From: an uncultured archaeon | Lineage (GTDB): Archaea; Halobacteriota; Methanosarcinia; Methanosarcinales; Methanoperedenaceae | NCBI GenBank assembly: GCA_902386135.1 | Contig: CABMIB010000081.1 | Span: forward strand, 1-64,000 | Length of the DNA: 64,000 nucleotides | Direction of reading: 5' to 3' | In this document: positions 43,475-52,412 of the stretch, piece after piece | Layout of the letters: every line of letters begins with the position of its first letter | Numbering within the stretch: the first letter of the stretch is position 1 | Translations under genes and position numbers: made by a program | The notes under the pieces: generated by a model | What the model was told of the DNA's origin: nothing | What the model saw: the letters and a program-made list of their open reading frames with translations, nothing else | Database searches by the model: none

Positions 43475-43854
43475 TGGACACCGATATTCTTATCGACCTG
43501 TTGCGAAAAAAGGAATACGCGATCGATAAAATAAAAGAGCTTGAGAATAAGGACGAGCTTGCCACTACAGACATAAATGCCTTCGAGCTTTACTTCGGCG
43601 CATATAACTCCAAGGAAAAGAACAGAAACCTTTCATCAACGAGGGGACTCCTTAAAACTCTGACGTTACTTCACACACATGAAGGCTCAATGGAAATTGC
43701 AGGCAGACTCCTTGCTGAGCGAAAAGCAAGAGGCAGACTCATAGAGATAAGAGATTTGCTTATAGCTGCTGTAACCCTGCAGAAAGGATATAATCTGCTC
43801 ACAGGGAATATGGAACATTTCAGAGGGATAGAAGGACTTGTACTTGTTGATTAA
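43462..43854 (+). CDS. vapC: VapC toxin (PIN-domain RNase)
   Basis: This 130-residue PIN-domain ribonuclease has the acidic metal site: Asp in VVDTDILIDLLR (residue ~6), Glu in INAFELYFGA (~43) and Asp in IEIRDLLIAAVT (~97), plus the late TGNMEHF segment. It would cut RNA when freed from VapB. All key acidic residues appear intact, so it should be active. It overlaps the antitoxin gene. Confidence 0.92.
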   Translation: MGIVVDTDILIDLLRKKEYAIDKIKELENKDELATTDINAFELYFGAYNSKEKNRNLSSTRGLLKTLTLLHTHEGSMEIAGRLLAERKARGRLIEIRDLLIAAVTLQKGYNLLTGNMEHFRGIEGLVLVD

Positions 43855-43890
43855 TTTAAAGTGTAACGTGGCGTACCTATCCGAGGAGAG

Positions 43891-44085
43891 ATGAGTTCAA
43901 TTTCAATAGAAACAGACAATGAGAACAAACTCACTGTCCAGGAATACGTCCGCTATATAAAGATAAAAGAGAAAATCCAGGAATTTTTAGACCGTGAAAA
44001 TGTAAAGGATATGCTGCGTGATTCTGAAAGTTCCTTAAACGGTCTCACTATTGATTTAGTCGTAAAGTTCTCGATCAATAAATGA
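43891..44085 (+). CDS. Small acidic hypothetical protein
   Basis: The 64-residue product is hydrophilic with a mix of Lys and Glu (YIKIKEKIQEFLDRENVK) and probably forms two helices with a short strand (LTIDLVVKFSINK). GAGGAG precedes the ATG closely. It lies 36 bases after the toxin gene on the same strand. I do not recognise it; it could be a third gene of that operon or an independent small protein. Confidence 0.45.
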   Translation: MSSISIETDNENKLTVQEYVRYIKIKEKIQEFLDRENVKDMLRDSESSLNGLTIDLVVKFSINK

Positions 44086-44130
44086 CTTGATGTTTGTGAA
44101 AAGATCCTAACAGGCGATCGAAAGTTTTAC

Positions 44131-44158
44131 AGGTTTTTTACGCAAAGCCGAAAAACCT
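44131..44158 (-). terminator. Hairpin at the 3' end of the release-factor gene
   Basis: AGGTTTTT (44131-44138) and AAAAACCT (44151-44158) form an 8-bp stem around a 12-base loop that includes GCAAAGCC. It begins at the stop codon of the aRF1 gene and lies between convergent genes. T-rich sequence within the stem on either strand fits a bidirectional transcription stop. Confidence 0.4.
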
Positions 44159-45405
44159 TAAATCCCTGTCTTATACCTCAGGATAGCACCTATCCCGCCG
44201 AATGCAGTCAGGAGCTGGTTCCCTTCTTCAAAATCACTTGAGATGAAAACTGTATTCGTACTCATCTGGTCAGCCAGCGTGGATAGCTCTTCCACGATAT
44301 CCACCGACTCTGCGACCTTCAGGCTTGACCCGCACTTCGGGCAATTGCCGGGCTGGTACTGCTCATCTCCGGATTTTTTCGTGATGGTTTTCTTTTCCTG
44401 GTAATCGCAGTTCGTGCATTTTATAGTAAGGCGGGCTTTCCTGAGTTCATCCGACAGCAGCAGGATATCCACGGAGCCCATCTGCAGGTTTTTTCTCACC
44501 TGTTCCTCACCGTAAGATGCAAGACCTGTATCGCTTACGAGTTCTTTCAGGAAGCGCTCCATGTATTTTTTCTCCTGCACCACTTCGACATCCTGCAAAG
44601 CTTCGCCCAGTTTATCGAACAGCTCGAACAATCCCGATTCATCGGTGTACGCTACATCGAAAAGCCCAAGAATCTTCTTCTGTATCTCATGGTGCAGGAA
44701 TTCGCCGCTTTCGAACTCTTCCTTTGTCGGCGAAGGTCCGCCTATGAAAACACCCTCGAAATCTTTCTGGTCAACCCCGAGGAAGACCTCGCTTGCAGCT
44801 TCCCCGATGCGGGTGTAGAATTCATTTATTGCGATAAGGCGCAGTTGCTGGAACCTGTGGGAACTCTGGCCTCCTTTTCGCTGTTTGCCGGGTACGGTGG
44901 AAGTGAGGTGCGCCAAGGCCTCGATATGCTTCCCGCGCAGTAAACCCACTGTCGCCTCGCGCCTGTCAAGGACTATGAGACCGTATGTCTTTTTTTCATG
45001 CAGCATATCCTCAAGCGGCGTAAGAAGGAAAGAGGAATCGCAGTGATACTTATAAGATACGATAGGTTCAGGCGGCTCGATTATAAATGTCTCCATATCT
45101 GTTTTGTTCGCGCCTATGTCCACGGCGCCGCAGAAGATGACAACGCCGTTCTCAGGCGCTTTCGGGATCAGTTTGAGCCTTGACAGCAGTGACTCGATTG
45201 CGCCCTGCACGTTCTGCCTTGTCACCCTTGATTTGATGTTCGATGCCTGCCCGAACTCTTCCCGCAGCTGTGATGCTACTTCGTGTACCTGCTTGTCGTG
45301 CGGGATATAGAGCGAGATTAGTTCGGTGCCCCTTCCTTTTTTGTCACGGAGCGCCTCAAGCGTCCTTTTGAATTCGTATTTTTTATGTGCTTCTGATTCG
45401 ACCAT
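44158..45405 (-). CDS. prf1: Peptide chain release factor aRF1
   Basis: aRF1 recognises all three stop codons and releases the finished protein. The 415-residue product has the stop-decoding motif in GQASNIKSRVTRQNVQ (NIKS), the catalytic GGQ in RKGGQSSHRFQQLRL, and a C-terminal domain with a CxxC...CxxC zinc-type site (IKCTNCDYQ and GNCPKCGSS). The length is normal for archaea. It is a strong marker that the window is archaeal. Transcribed alone; the upstream spacer is long. Confidence 0.96.
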   Translation of the reverse strand: MVESEAHKKYEFKRTLEALRDKKGRGTELISLYIPHDKQVHEVASQLREEFGQASNIKSRVTRQNVQGAIESLLSRLKLIPKAPENGVVIFCGAVDIGANKTDMETFIIEPPEPIVSYKYHCDSSFLLTPLEDMLHEKKTYGLIVLDRREATVGLLRGKHIEALAHLTSTVPGKQRKGGQSSHRFQQLRLIAINEFYTRIGEAASEVFLGVDQKDFEGVFIGGPSPTKEEFESGEFLHHEIQKKILGLFDVAYTDESGLFELFDKLGEALQDVEVVQEKKYMERFLKELVSDTGLASYGEEQVRKNLQMGSVDILLLSDELRKARLTIKCTNCDYQEKKTITKKSGDEQYQPGNCPKCGSSLKVAESVDIVEELSTLADQMSTNTVFISSDFEEGNQLLTAFGGIGAILRYKTGI

Positions 45406-45855
45406 TTAGTTAAGCTTCCCCCAAAAAAAGGAGATTTTTTCGTTCTCTTTCATATCCTCTAATATAGATAAATGTTGAGTAATAAACACAAACACTAAAG
45501 GAAATAACCGGTCTGCATTGTTATGCAGTATTCTTTCTTCAAGATGTAATGTTGATATGCACCTGATAGCATTAATAATTACCCACACCACAGTACTTCC
45601 GATTTAAGGGAGTCCAATTAACGTGGGGCATATACGATAGTGTGCAGGATTCTTATCGAAGGGATACCATCATTAAAACTTATTATACAGGCGTATTTTC
45701 TTCTTGGTCAGTACCGCAGATAATGTTGCCCGCCACGTGGATGCAGGAAGGGCTGGCGGTAATTGTAATAACACTGCTTGCTTTGTTCTGGTAAAGAGCA
45801 GGCATATTTTGCCTAAAGATTTAAATCATACAAATGCATAGTTAACAGCGTTAAC
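45406..45855. other. Intergenic region with one possible small ORF
   Basis: These 450 bases hold the promoter of aRF1 at the left end (AT-rich, about 45425-45500), a possible 50-residue ORF (45642-45794), and AT-rich sequence before the HTH gene at 45856. I see no RNA gene. Confidence 0.5.
45642..45794 (+). CDS. Possible small membrane peptide
   Basis: From a GTG at 45642 a frame gives 50 residues with a hydrophobic C-terminus (LAVIVITLLALFW) immediately before the TAA. The frame looks coding in composition (WSVPQIMLPATWMQEG), but there is no convincing ribosome site. It may be a small single-TM protein or a decayed gene end. Confidence 0.3.
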   Translation: MQDSYRRDTIIKTYYTGVFSSWSVPQIMLPATWMQEGLAVIVITLLALFW

Positions 45856-46176
45856 ATGCCGAAAACAACAGATAAACACCTTTATTCGGAAACGGCGCAG
45901 GTGCAGGACGTTTATACCAAAAAGATAGAGCATCTGTCTCCTTCGGTGAAGCTTGTTTTCAAAGTGCTTGAGTACAAGGGGCTTATGACACAGAAAGAGC
46001 TTGTTGCCGAGAGTTACCTTCCGCCGCGCACTGTCCGGTACGCCCTGAGCAGGTTGAAAAAAGAAGGCATACTTGAAGAGCGGCTCTATTACAAGGACGC
46101 GCGCCAGTGCCTGTACGGCGTGAAGAGCCCGGAGCAGGGTGAGCTGATAGCGAACTTTGCATGCGGCGCGGTGTAA
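45856..46176 (+). CDS. Winged-helix transcriptional regulator
   Basis: The 106-residue protein is mostly one winged-helix domain: SVKLVFKVLEYKGLMTQKEL, then the recognition helix in LPPRTVRYALSRLKKEGILE and a wing (RLYYKDARQCLYGVK). It resembles MarR/TrmB-like archaeal regulators with no ligand domain. The N-terminal ~25 residues (TDKHLYSETAQVQDVYTKK) may aid dimer formation. It stands alone, so its target cannot be read from context. Confidence 0.8.
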   Translation: MPKTTDKHLYSETAQVQDVYTKKIEHLSPSVKLVFKVLEYKGLMTQKELVAESYLPPRTVRYALSRLKKEGILEERLYYKDARQCLYGVKSPEQGELIANFACGAV

Positions 46177-46244
46177 TCCTGCGAGACTGTTTGCAATGAT
46201 TCTAAAGGAAAATAGGAGGAAGTAGTTGATATCCTGCTTCCTGC

Positions 46245-47669
46245 CTACCGCTTCCCTGGCTTGATATTCTGGTTGAGGCTGAAAAAGTTCGTAGGGTCAT
46301 ACTTATTCTTCAGCGCCACAAGCCGCTCGTACTTCTCTTTACCGTAGGCGGCCATGACCCTATCCGCGCCTTCAGTCATCAGGAAGTTAACGTATACGCC
46401 GCCAGTAGCGAAGGGCTGCACCGCATTCCAGAGGTCTTTAGCCCATTTGATATTTTCTTCATCCTTCGTGATGTCTGACCACATTGAGTTGATGTTAATG
46501 ATAAAGGGCGCATCACGGTGACTATATGGGGTTTCATCGTCGCTGACCCGATTCACGGCTCCAACCAGATGACCCATAAGTATCTTCGACATCGATGAAG
46601 GTCTTTTGGCAGCATAATCGACAAGGGTATCAATGGCTTCATCGCTGAAACCTTTCAGGTACTCTGACTTCCAGTAATTCTGCCAGCCTGGTGGATTCGC
46701 TGCGTCGAGCATGGACTGCAATGCAACATAGGGCTTCGGGCCAACCAGATCTACCTCTGGAGGTCCGAACTTTCTGAGAGATTGAATTATACGTTCTCCC
46801 TCCTCGATTGCTCCGACATAGCAGATGATAACAGCGAGCACTGGCGTTCCTTGAATACGTTCTGGTAGATGTGGCGCCTTCGGTGCTGTTACGAAACCGA
46901 GGAAAAGGGACAACTCTTCGGGAGCTTTGGCGACATAATCACGGTAAAACCGAAGAACCTCTTTGGCATTCGCAAGATGATGGAGCAGCATGCCTCCCAG
47001 AATCATTGGACCGACTGGGTGGAGTTTGAACTCGAACGATGTGACAATCCCGAAGTTCCCGCCACCACCTCTTATACCCCAGAAGAGGTCGGAGTTCTCG
47101 GTCTTGCTGGCAATCAGTAACCTGCCCTCTCCAGTGACTACATCTACCGACAGGAGGTTATCGACGGTCAGACCGTATTTTCGCGAGAGGTAACCGAACC
47201 CGCCGCCAATAGTGAAACCGGCAATACCTGTCGTGGATTGGATGCCGCCAGGAAGAGCAAGACCGAATGCCTGCGTCTCGCGGTCGAACTCACCCCACGT
47301 CAGACCTGCCTGGGCGCGGGCTGTGCGGGCAGCCGGGTCGACCCTCATCCCTTTCATCCGCGACAGGTCAATAACGATACCTCCATCGCATACTGCATTT
47401 CCTGCGACGTTATGCCCTCCGCCTCGCACCGCCACAAGAAGCTTGTTGGCGCGGGCGAAATTTACCGCGCTGATAACATCAGCAACCCCGGTACAGCGAA
47501 CGATCAATGCGGGGCGTTTATCAATCATCCCGTTCCAGACCTTGCGGGCAGCATCGTAGCCGCTGTCTTCCGGCTTTATTAGTTCGCCGCGTATACTTAC
47601 CTTGAATTCTTGAACAGCCGCTTCGTCAAGGGACGTGCCCTTACTGGTTGTAATTTGTTTTTCTACCAT
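46245..47669 (-). CDS. FAD-linked oxidoreductase (BBE-like)
   Basis: The 474-residue protein belongs to the FAD_binding_4 plus BBE family. The FAD domain has VAVRGGGHNVAGNAV, where the His is the usual covalent flavin site, then GIAGFTIGGGFGYLSRKYG and GIRGGGGNFGIVTSFEFKL. The C-terminal BBE segment reads YDPTNFFSLNQNIKPG. The second, cysteinyl flavin link of bicovalent members is missing, as the corresponding stretch is GGIQSTTGIAG without Cys. Such enzymes oxidise sugars or secondary metabolites and are common in soil bacteria, so lateral transfer is likely. It stands alone; the substrate is unknown. Confidence 0.9.
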   Translation of the reverse strand: MVEKQITTSKGTSLDEAAVQEFKVSIRGELIKPEDSGYDAARKVWNGMIDKRPALIVRCTGVADVISAVNFARANKLLVAVRGGGHNVAGNAVCDGGIVIDLSRMKGMRVDPAARTARAQAGLTWGEFDRETQAFGLALPGGIQSTTGIAGFTIGGGFGYLSRKYGLTVDNLLSVDVVTGEGRLLIASKTENSDLFWGIRGGGGNFGIVTSFEFKLHPVGPMILGGMLLHHLANAKEVLRFYRDYVAKAPEELSLFLGFVTAPKAPHLPERIQGTPVLAVIICYVGAIEEGERIIQSLRKFGPPEVDLVGPKPYVALQSMLDAANPPGWQNYWKSEYLKGFSDEAIDTLVDYAAKRPSSMSKILMGHLVGAVNRVSDDETPYSHRDAPFIININSMWSDITKDEENIKWAKDLWNAVQPFATGGVYVNFLMTEGADRVMAAYGKEKYERLVALKNKYDPTNFFSLNQNIKPGKR

Positions 47670-47928
47670 AATTTCCCCCTTTGAAGTATGGACTCAATGC
47701 GTTCGATTTGTATGTGATCGATAATTTTCATCATAAGTTAACCCCCTTTAGTTCTCCAATTTGATGGAGACTCTTATGGTATTATTTGTTTTTTTTGGTA
47801 TATATAATTTGATTTTCTGCTGTTAAACATTTTTTTATTTAGGAGGTCAAGTAGACAGCGTATCAGCTTCTTTTAAAATAATGGATCTAACAGTTAATTT
47901 TATTGGCTTAATCTATCTTTATTCAACT

Positions 47929-48486
47929 TCAGAACCCTGTCAGAAATGATAATCCAAAAATTATAAACAAAGCACCAGCGCCCAACTTTATTTTTGATAG
48001 AGGCACGAGCTCACGCAGCTTCTTTCCAAGGAATATACCGAGCAGGCTTATTGATGCAAGAGCCAGAACCGCCCCGGCAAATACCAGATACAGCGAATCA
48101 TATTTCGCAGCCAGTGTAATAGCGGAAAGCTGGGTTTTGTCCCCCATCTCGGCAAGAGTTATCATGCTGAACGTGGAGAGCAACGGATTGTCCACCGTCG
48201 GTTTCTCGTCTTCGTCGTCCTCTCTGGAATATAGCATCCAGATACCGAAACCCACGAACAGCAGACCTGCGCCAATCTTAATCAAAGCAGGATTAACTAT
48301 CCGTAACAACGTCTCGCCCACGAGCACGCCCAGCCCTGTAACAAGTGTAAAAGCAAGTATGACGCCTGCGAAAACTTTGACCCTGTCATAGCCTGCGGAT
48401 AATGCGATCACGGTAAGCTGGGTTTTATCGCCAAATTCTGCGATCGCGATGAGACTGAAGGTTGTTAGAAGTGGGGTCAGGTCCAT
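47929..48486 (-). CDS. Gdt1/MneA-family cation (Mn2+/Ca2+) transporter
   Basis: The 185-residue membrane protein has six TM helices in two inverted repeats. Each repeat carries the UPF0016 signature E-x-G-D-K-T: IAEFGDKTQLTVIALSAGY near residue 17 and LAEMGDKTQLSAITLAAKY near residue 112. Acidic residues in these motifs bind the cation. Family members export manganese in bacteria and move Mn2+ or Ca2+ in eukaryotes. A charged loop (SREDDEDEKPT) separates the repeats. No regulator is adjacent. Confidence 0.92.
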   Translation of the reverse strand: MDLTPLLTTFSLIAIAEFGDKTQLTVIALSAGYDRVKVFAGVILAFTLVTGLGVLVGETLLRIVNPALIKIGAGLLFVGFGIWMLYSREDDEDEKPTVDNPLLSTFSMITLAEMGDKTQLSAITLAAKYDSLYLVFAGAVLALASISLLGIFLGKKLRELVPLSKIKLGAGALFIIFGLSFLTGF

Positions 48487-48537
48487 AAAACTCGTATTTT
48501 CATTGCTAAAGTAACCTGCATGTTATTATCAGTTTCT

Positions 48538-48945
48538 CTATTTCCTATTATTAACTTTTAAATTTAAGATTTCCAGAACCATTTCAGGTCCATTTAGTTT
48601 CAGCAACAATTCATCTAAGACCTCAAGACCCAACAGGATTTCGTTACAATCAGGCATTGTCCAAACATCAACGTCCATTTTAAGATTTTCTACACAAAGC
48701 TTCGCCGGCGCACTCCTGATCTTTAATACCATCCCGGCGACGGTTTCTAATATGGGAAATTCTGATGCAGGATGCTCGTATTTTCGGAAACCAAGCTTTT
48801 TGTATAATCTGGTGGGTATGAGAAGACCTCCATCAAATCCTGTATCAACAGTCATGGTTAAATCTTCGCTTTTAGATTCTCCAACCAGAGTACCCCTGAT
48901 TACAGGATGTAATCTCTCGTTAATTACTTCATAATCGTATTTCAT
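48538..48945 (-). CDS. Retropepsin-like aspartyl protease (clan AA)
   Basis: The 135-residue soluble protein has one aspartyl-protease half: the active-site motif TMTVDTGFDGGLLIPTRLY near residue 32 and the hydrophobic psi-loop signature ILLGLEVLDELLLKLNG near residue 104. A protein of this size would have to dimerise, as viral retropepsins do. It lacks a signal peptide, so it acts in the cytoplasm. Its start overlaps the stop of the upstream small gene by four bases, so the two are co-translated. The substrate is unknown. Confidence 0.8.
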   Translation of the reverse strand: MKYDYEVINERLHPVIRGTLVGESKSEDLTMTVDTGFDGGLLIPTRLYKKLGFRKYEHPASEFPILETVAGMVLKIRSAPAKLCVENLKMDVDVWTMPDCNEILLGLEVLDELLLKLNGPEMVLEILNLKVNNRK

Positions 48946-49328
48946 TCGTGTTCTCTCGTTGCTATTCTCAGAGAGCTTCCAAGTAATTTTGCGCGCAAGG
49001 GCTTTTTTGTAATTCTTGTAACCAGCGCGCTCTTATAAGGAGAAGCCAGAGCCCATGCCTTTTCCAAAGTATCTTCTGCTCCAAGGAATTTGCCATCCGC
49101 GATAACAGCATACTTGCCTGAATATTGCTTCTCCAACTGCTTTTTCATCTTTCTATAAGTCAGGTCATTCATTACCTGTTCTTCTGATATATCATCTGAT
49201 TTAGATGCCCATGTGCTGATTGCTTCTTCAAATGCTCTGCTCAGGCTGACATTTTTCCTTGCCGCAGCGCTTTTGAAAAGCCTGTATCTTTTTTCATCGA
49301 CTTTTCTCAGGTGGACATTTATTGACAT
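48942..49328 (-). CDS. RHH-like / DUF5678-like partner of the aspartyl protease
   Basis: The 128-residue protein has an N-terminal segment like a ribbon-helix-helix DNA-binding module (RLFKSAAARKNVSLSRAFEE, residues ~15-35) and a middle segment like DUF5678 (SGKYAVIADGKFLGAEDTLE, ~70-90). Its C-terminus is basic. Its stop overlaps the start of the protease gene. The arrangement looks like an antitoxin-first operon, but with a protease-like second gene instead of a nuclease. It may be a regulator and substrate or inhibitor of the protease. Confidence 0.65.
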   Translation of the reverse strand: MSINVHLRKVDEKRYRLFKSAAARKNVSLSRAFEEAISTWASKSDDISEEQVMNDLTYRKMKKQLEKQYSGKYAVIADGKFLGAEDTLEKAWALASPYKSALVTRITKKPLRAKLLGSSLRIATREHE

Positions 49329-49443
49329 AGAGGTAAGAATGGTTGATTTGGTTGATATAGTTTACATTTAAGAATATATCTTTCATATCAGAAGGTTTAT
49401 TATAATTAAACTCTGATAAACGAAATAATAAAGGAAATAAGTT

Positions 49444-50655
49444 ATGGTTACCAATGAAGAATTTCAATCATTTTTCAATCAAGCATTTAGTAACCTAAAA
49501 AACTTCTATATAAAAAGTCATAGTCTTAAGAATGATGATGAAATCTCACCGAATGAGAGAGCCTTAAAAATCGCTATCTCAAGTCTACCTTGTGCGATAA
49601 AGTTCATTGAGCTAAAAATCGACCCGGGCGAGCATAAGAATGTAAAAGATGAATCGTGTTATTTGATTAGATATGATCTTACTAAATTTCAGGATAATTC
49701 TGTGGAATTCATAGGACAATTTGGTATTGAGGATGAAGCATCCTTGGTTCAAATTATATCAGGAAATTTTGGATTAGATGAAGAGGATGCAAAGCATTAT
49801 ATTTCAGATCTCACTAAAGAGTTTAATGTAATTGGGACTTCATATGATTATTTTTATATCCAATTTACGCCTTTCAACATTCTAAAACGACCAAATGAAT
49901 TTGCAAATAGCTTAATTGATATTTTCATAATATTTTTAGCAGATGAATTAATCAAGTTATTTAAAAATGAGGTAGAGATAGATTTTAAAAATCTTTATAA
50001 CCTCAAAAAAGATACCATACTACCATTTTCAGAGTTTGTCGCTAAAGATAAGATTATCGAAGGTTTAGTTAAAATCGAAGGTGGTAAGCCATCCATATTA
50101 AGCGTCGAAGATTTTCAGTCCGATGTGGCAGATATCCAATTGATCCCAACTGTTCCTGAACATGTTAGAAGGGTTTTCAATTGCGCTAAAGAACTGTATA
50201 TATTTGGCTACTTTAAATACTGTTTTTTCACAGTTTCAAACCATTATGCATATTTAGCTTTAGAATCGGCTATTAAGAATAAATATAATAAGTGGCTCGG
50301 TAACAAAGCTATTTTAATTAATAAAATGGGAGATTCAATTGAGATGGCATCTCCAACATATAGAAAAATTCAAGAATTTTGTTCGAAAGATAGGAAAAAC
50401 TGGAGGTGCGATCAGATAACCGTCAACGGAGAACCGTTTCCATTTTCGATGAAAAAACTTCTTGATTGGCTTGTAAGTAAAGGTATTATTGGAATGTGGG
50501 AAAAAAACATGTTTGATGCGGGAATTTATTTACGAAATAGCTTGTCTCATCTCGAATTCGCGCCAATATTATTTCCAAGTTCACATACCTTAAAAAATAT
50601 TGCTCAAGATATAAATAAACTTTATCACAAGCAATTAAGACCTCCTGAGCTTTGA
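49444..50655 (+). CDS. AT-rich protein with C-terminal HEPN-like motif
   Basis: I do not recognise this 403-residue protein overall. It is soluble, AT-rich in codons and Lys/Asn-rich. Near the C-terminus lies AGIYLRNSLSHLEF, where R-N-S-L-S-H fits the R-x4-H motif of HEPN ribonucleases, and helices before it (YCFFTVSNHYAYLALESAIK) could form the HEPN bundle. The N-terminal ~200 residues show a mixed alpha/beta pattern with no known motif. It stands alone, with AAAGGA before the ATG. An RNA-targeting or defence-related role is possible but unproven. Confidence 0.6.
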   Translation: MVTNEEFQSFFNQAFSNLKNFYIKSHSLKNDDEISPNERALKIAISSLPCAIKFIELKIDPGEHKNVKDESCYLIRYDLTKFQDNSVEFIGQFGIEDEASLVQIISGNFGLDEEDAKHYISDLTKEFNVIGTSYDYFYIQFTPFNILKRPNEFANSLIDIFIIFLADELIKLFKNEVEIDFKNLYNLKKDTILPFSEFVAKDKIIEGLVKIEGGKPSILSVEDFQSDVADIQLIPTVPEHVRRVFNCAKELYIFGYFKYCFFTVSNHYAYLALESAIKNKYNKWLGNKAILINKMGDSIEMASPTYRKIQEFCSKDRKNWRCDQITVNGEPFPFSMKKLLDWLVSKGIIGMWEKNMFDAGIYLRNSLSHLEFAPILFPSSHTLKNIAQDINKLYHKQLRPPEL

Positions 50656-50735
50656 CTAAGCATTTGAATTTTCGATCTTTAGAATGTGTTTCGTATTTTG
50701 AATCATCAATAGTATTTCCAGACTAACCTCAAAGC

Positions 50736-51119
50736 TCATTTCTTCTTCTCAAACTGCAATATATACAAATCCGGTCTCGGCGTCTTCCCCTCGCCCCTTG
50801 CAAACTCAGGATAGCACCGCGGGCACAGCACGCGCCAGTTAAGCGATGCCACAATAGAACTCCCGGGCACGAGCCGCGCGAATGTCACGGTCGATTTGAC
50901 ATCGAGGTTCGAGGCTATTTCCTTGAGGAGAGGAAGAATCTGCGGCTCGAATACTTCAAGGTCGTCCACTTCAAGCCCCCTTGTGTTCGCAGTTATCCCG
51001 GCGCATCCGCAGGGGAGCGCGAACATATCAAGCTCGATCAAAAGTATCGGTCTGCCTATCAGTTTTCTTAGTTTGTCTTCAAATTCTGCCCTGTTCTTTA
51101 ATAGCTCTGCTGTGATCAT
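50736..51119 (-). CDS. Small archaeal protein with two CxC/CxxC sites
   Basis: The 127-residue protein has helices at the start (LLKNRAEFEDKLRKLIGRP), a cysteine pair in LPCGCAGITAN near residue 38, and a second pair in LCPRCYPEF near residue 103. These four cysteines could bind zinc or a cluster. I do not recognise the family; composition is normal and the reading frame clean. It is transcribed alone. Confidence 0.7.
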   Translation of the reverse strand: MITAELLKNRAEFEDKLRKLIGRPILLIELDMFALPCGCAGITANTRGLEVDDLEVFEPQILPLLKEIASNLDVKSTVTFARLVPGSSIVASLNWRVLCPRCYPEFARGEGKTPRPDLYILQFEKKK

Positions 51120-51253
51120 TTGGCGAATAATGAGCTACTTAACACTTAAGCTTTACTAAAATGTGCATACTTAATGCGGTTTTGCTATACCATTTTACTG
51201 CTGGTATTAATTAATTCTTAACTTCATTAGTTATTCACAATAAGGCGAGATAT

Positions 51254-51460
51254 TTATCTGTTACATTCTGGACAAGGAACCAAACCATCATTACATTTTG
51301 GATTTGTGCAAGGTTTTCTTCTTGTGATTCCCCCACCCTTAAATGGAATACCGAAAATATCTGTTTCTATTTCTATGTATCCACGTCCATTACAGCCTCT
51401 ACATTCTATATATCCACGTCCACCACAGCGTCCACAATTATCTTCAATTATTATACGCAT
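51254..51460 (-). CDS. Orphan DnaJ-type zinc-finger protein
   Basis: The 68-residue protein is almost wholly cysteine motifs: CGRCGGRG, CRGCNGRG, CTNPKCNDG and CPEC at the end, the pattern of the DnaJ central zinc domain (CxxCxGxG repeated) with two zinc sites. There is no J domain or C-terminal substrate domain. Isolated domains of this kind act as protein-binding or disulfide-related factors in some systems. A Gly-rich strand (IFGIPFKGGGI) links the two halves. It is AT-rich and stands alone. Confidence 0.75.
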   Translation of the reverse strand: MRIIIEDNCGRCGGRGYIECRGCNGRGYIEIETDIFGIPFKGGGITRRKPCTNPKCNDGLVPCPECNR

Positions 51461-51567
51461 GATATTTTAATTACTTCTCAATCATATATGTCTTTCGGTA
51501 ATAAAAAATTGACATAATAGATTAACTAACCTTACACTTAAGTATTACTATATCCAATTTTATTCAG

Positions 51568-52407
51568 ATGAGCTTTCTAACAAGGTTTGCGCGCCAGTGG
51601 ATTGCTGGCGAGACGCTGGATGATGCCATCGCCCGGGCGAAGAAAGAGAACAATGCAGGGATACGCGCCATCATCAATTTTCTCGGGGAGCATGTAAAAG
51701 ACGAGGCAGAAGCGGATAATAACGTAGAGGAGAACCTGCGGATACTCAGGGCGATAGAAGAATCAAAAACCAGTGCTTCGCTCTCCATAAAGCTAACGCA
51801 GCTCGGGCTTGATATCGATAAGAGCCTCTGTTTATCGAAAGTAGATAAAATCGTCAGTGCTGCATCATCAAAAAACATTTTTGTCTGGATAGATATGGAG
51901 AACTCGCCTTATACGCAGGATACCATTGGTATCTATCTTGACATCATTAAAAAATATAAGGGCGTGGGCATTGTGATACAGGCTAACCTGAAAAGAAGCG
52001 AGGGTGACGTAGCTATAATAGTGGCATCGGCTGGCATAGTCCGTCTTGTCAAGGGCGCGTACATGGAGAGAGAGGAGATAGCATACACGAGCAGGAGCGA
52101 TATAACGCGCAACTTCTCAAAGCTCATGGCGTATCTATTCTATAAGAGCCCTTTTTTTGCTATTGCAACCCATGATGATCGATTGATTAACGAAGCGATA
52201 GAGGCAAATAAGATTCATCAAAAGATGATTGAGTTCCAGATGCTTATGGGAGTGAGGGATGAGCTTAAACGCAAGCTTGTAAAAGAAGGTTTTACGGTTG
52301 TTGATTATATTCCTTATGGAAAGAACTGGTTCCCGTATACAACGCGCAGAATACGGGAGAGGAAGCGGAATATATTGCTGATAGTGAGATCTGTGTTTGA
52401 TATTTAA
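51568..52407 (+). CDS. Proline dehydrogenase
   Basis: The 279-residue flavoenzyme oxidises proline to pyrroline-5-carboxylate. It carries the family's ordered barrel motifs: SLSIKLTQLGLDID, FVWIDMENSPYTQ, VIQANLKRSEGD, IVRLVKGAYMEREE, FAIATHDDRLIN, EFQMLMGVRDEL and the C-terminal substrate segment YIPYGKNWFPYTTRRIRER. Monofunctional length. No pyrroline-carboxylate dehydrogenase is adjacent. It starts with ATG and is convergent with the MptD-like gene, 5 bases away. Confidence 0.93.
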   Translation: MSFLTRFARQWIAGETLDDAIARAKKENNAGIRAIINFLGEHVKDEAEADNNVEENLRILRAIEESKTSASLSIKLTQLGLDIDKSLCLSKVDKIVSAASSKNIFVWIDMENSPYTQDTIGIYLDIIKKYKGVGIVIQANLKRSEGDVAIIVASAGIVRLVKGAYMEREEIAYTSRSDITRNFSKLMAYLFYKSPFFAIATHDDRLINEAIEANKIHQKMIEFQMLMGVRDELKRKLVKEGFTVVDYIPYGKNWFPYTTRRIRERKRNILLIVRSVFDI

Positions 52408-52412
52408 CGGTC

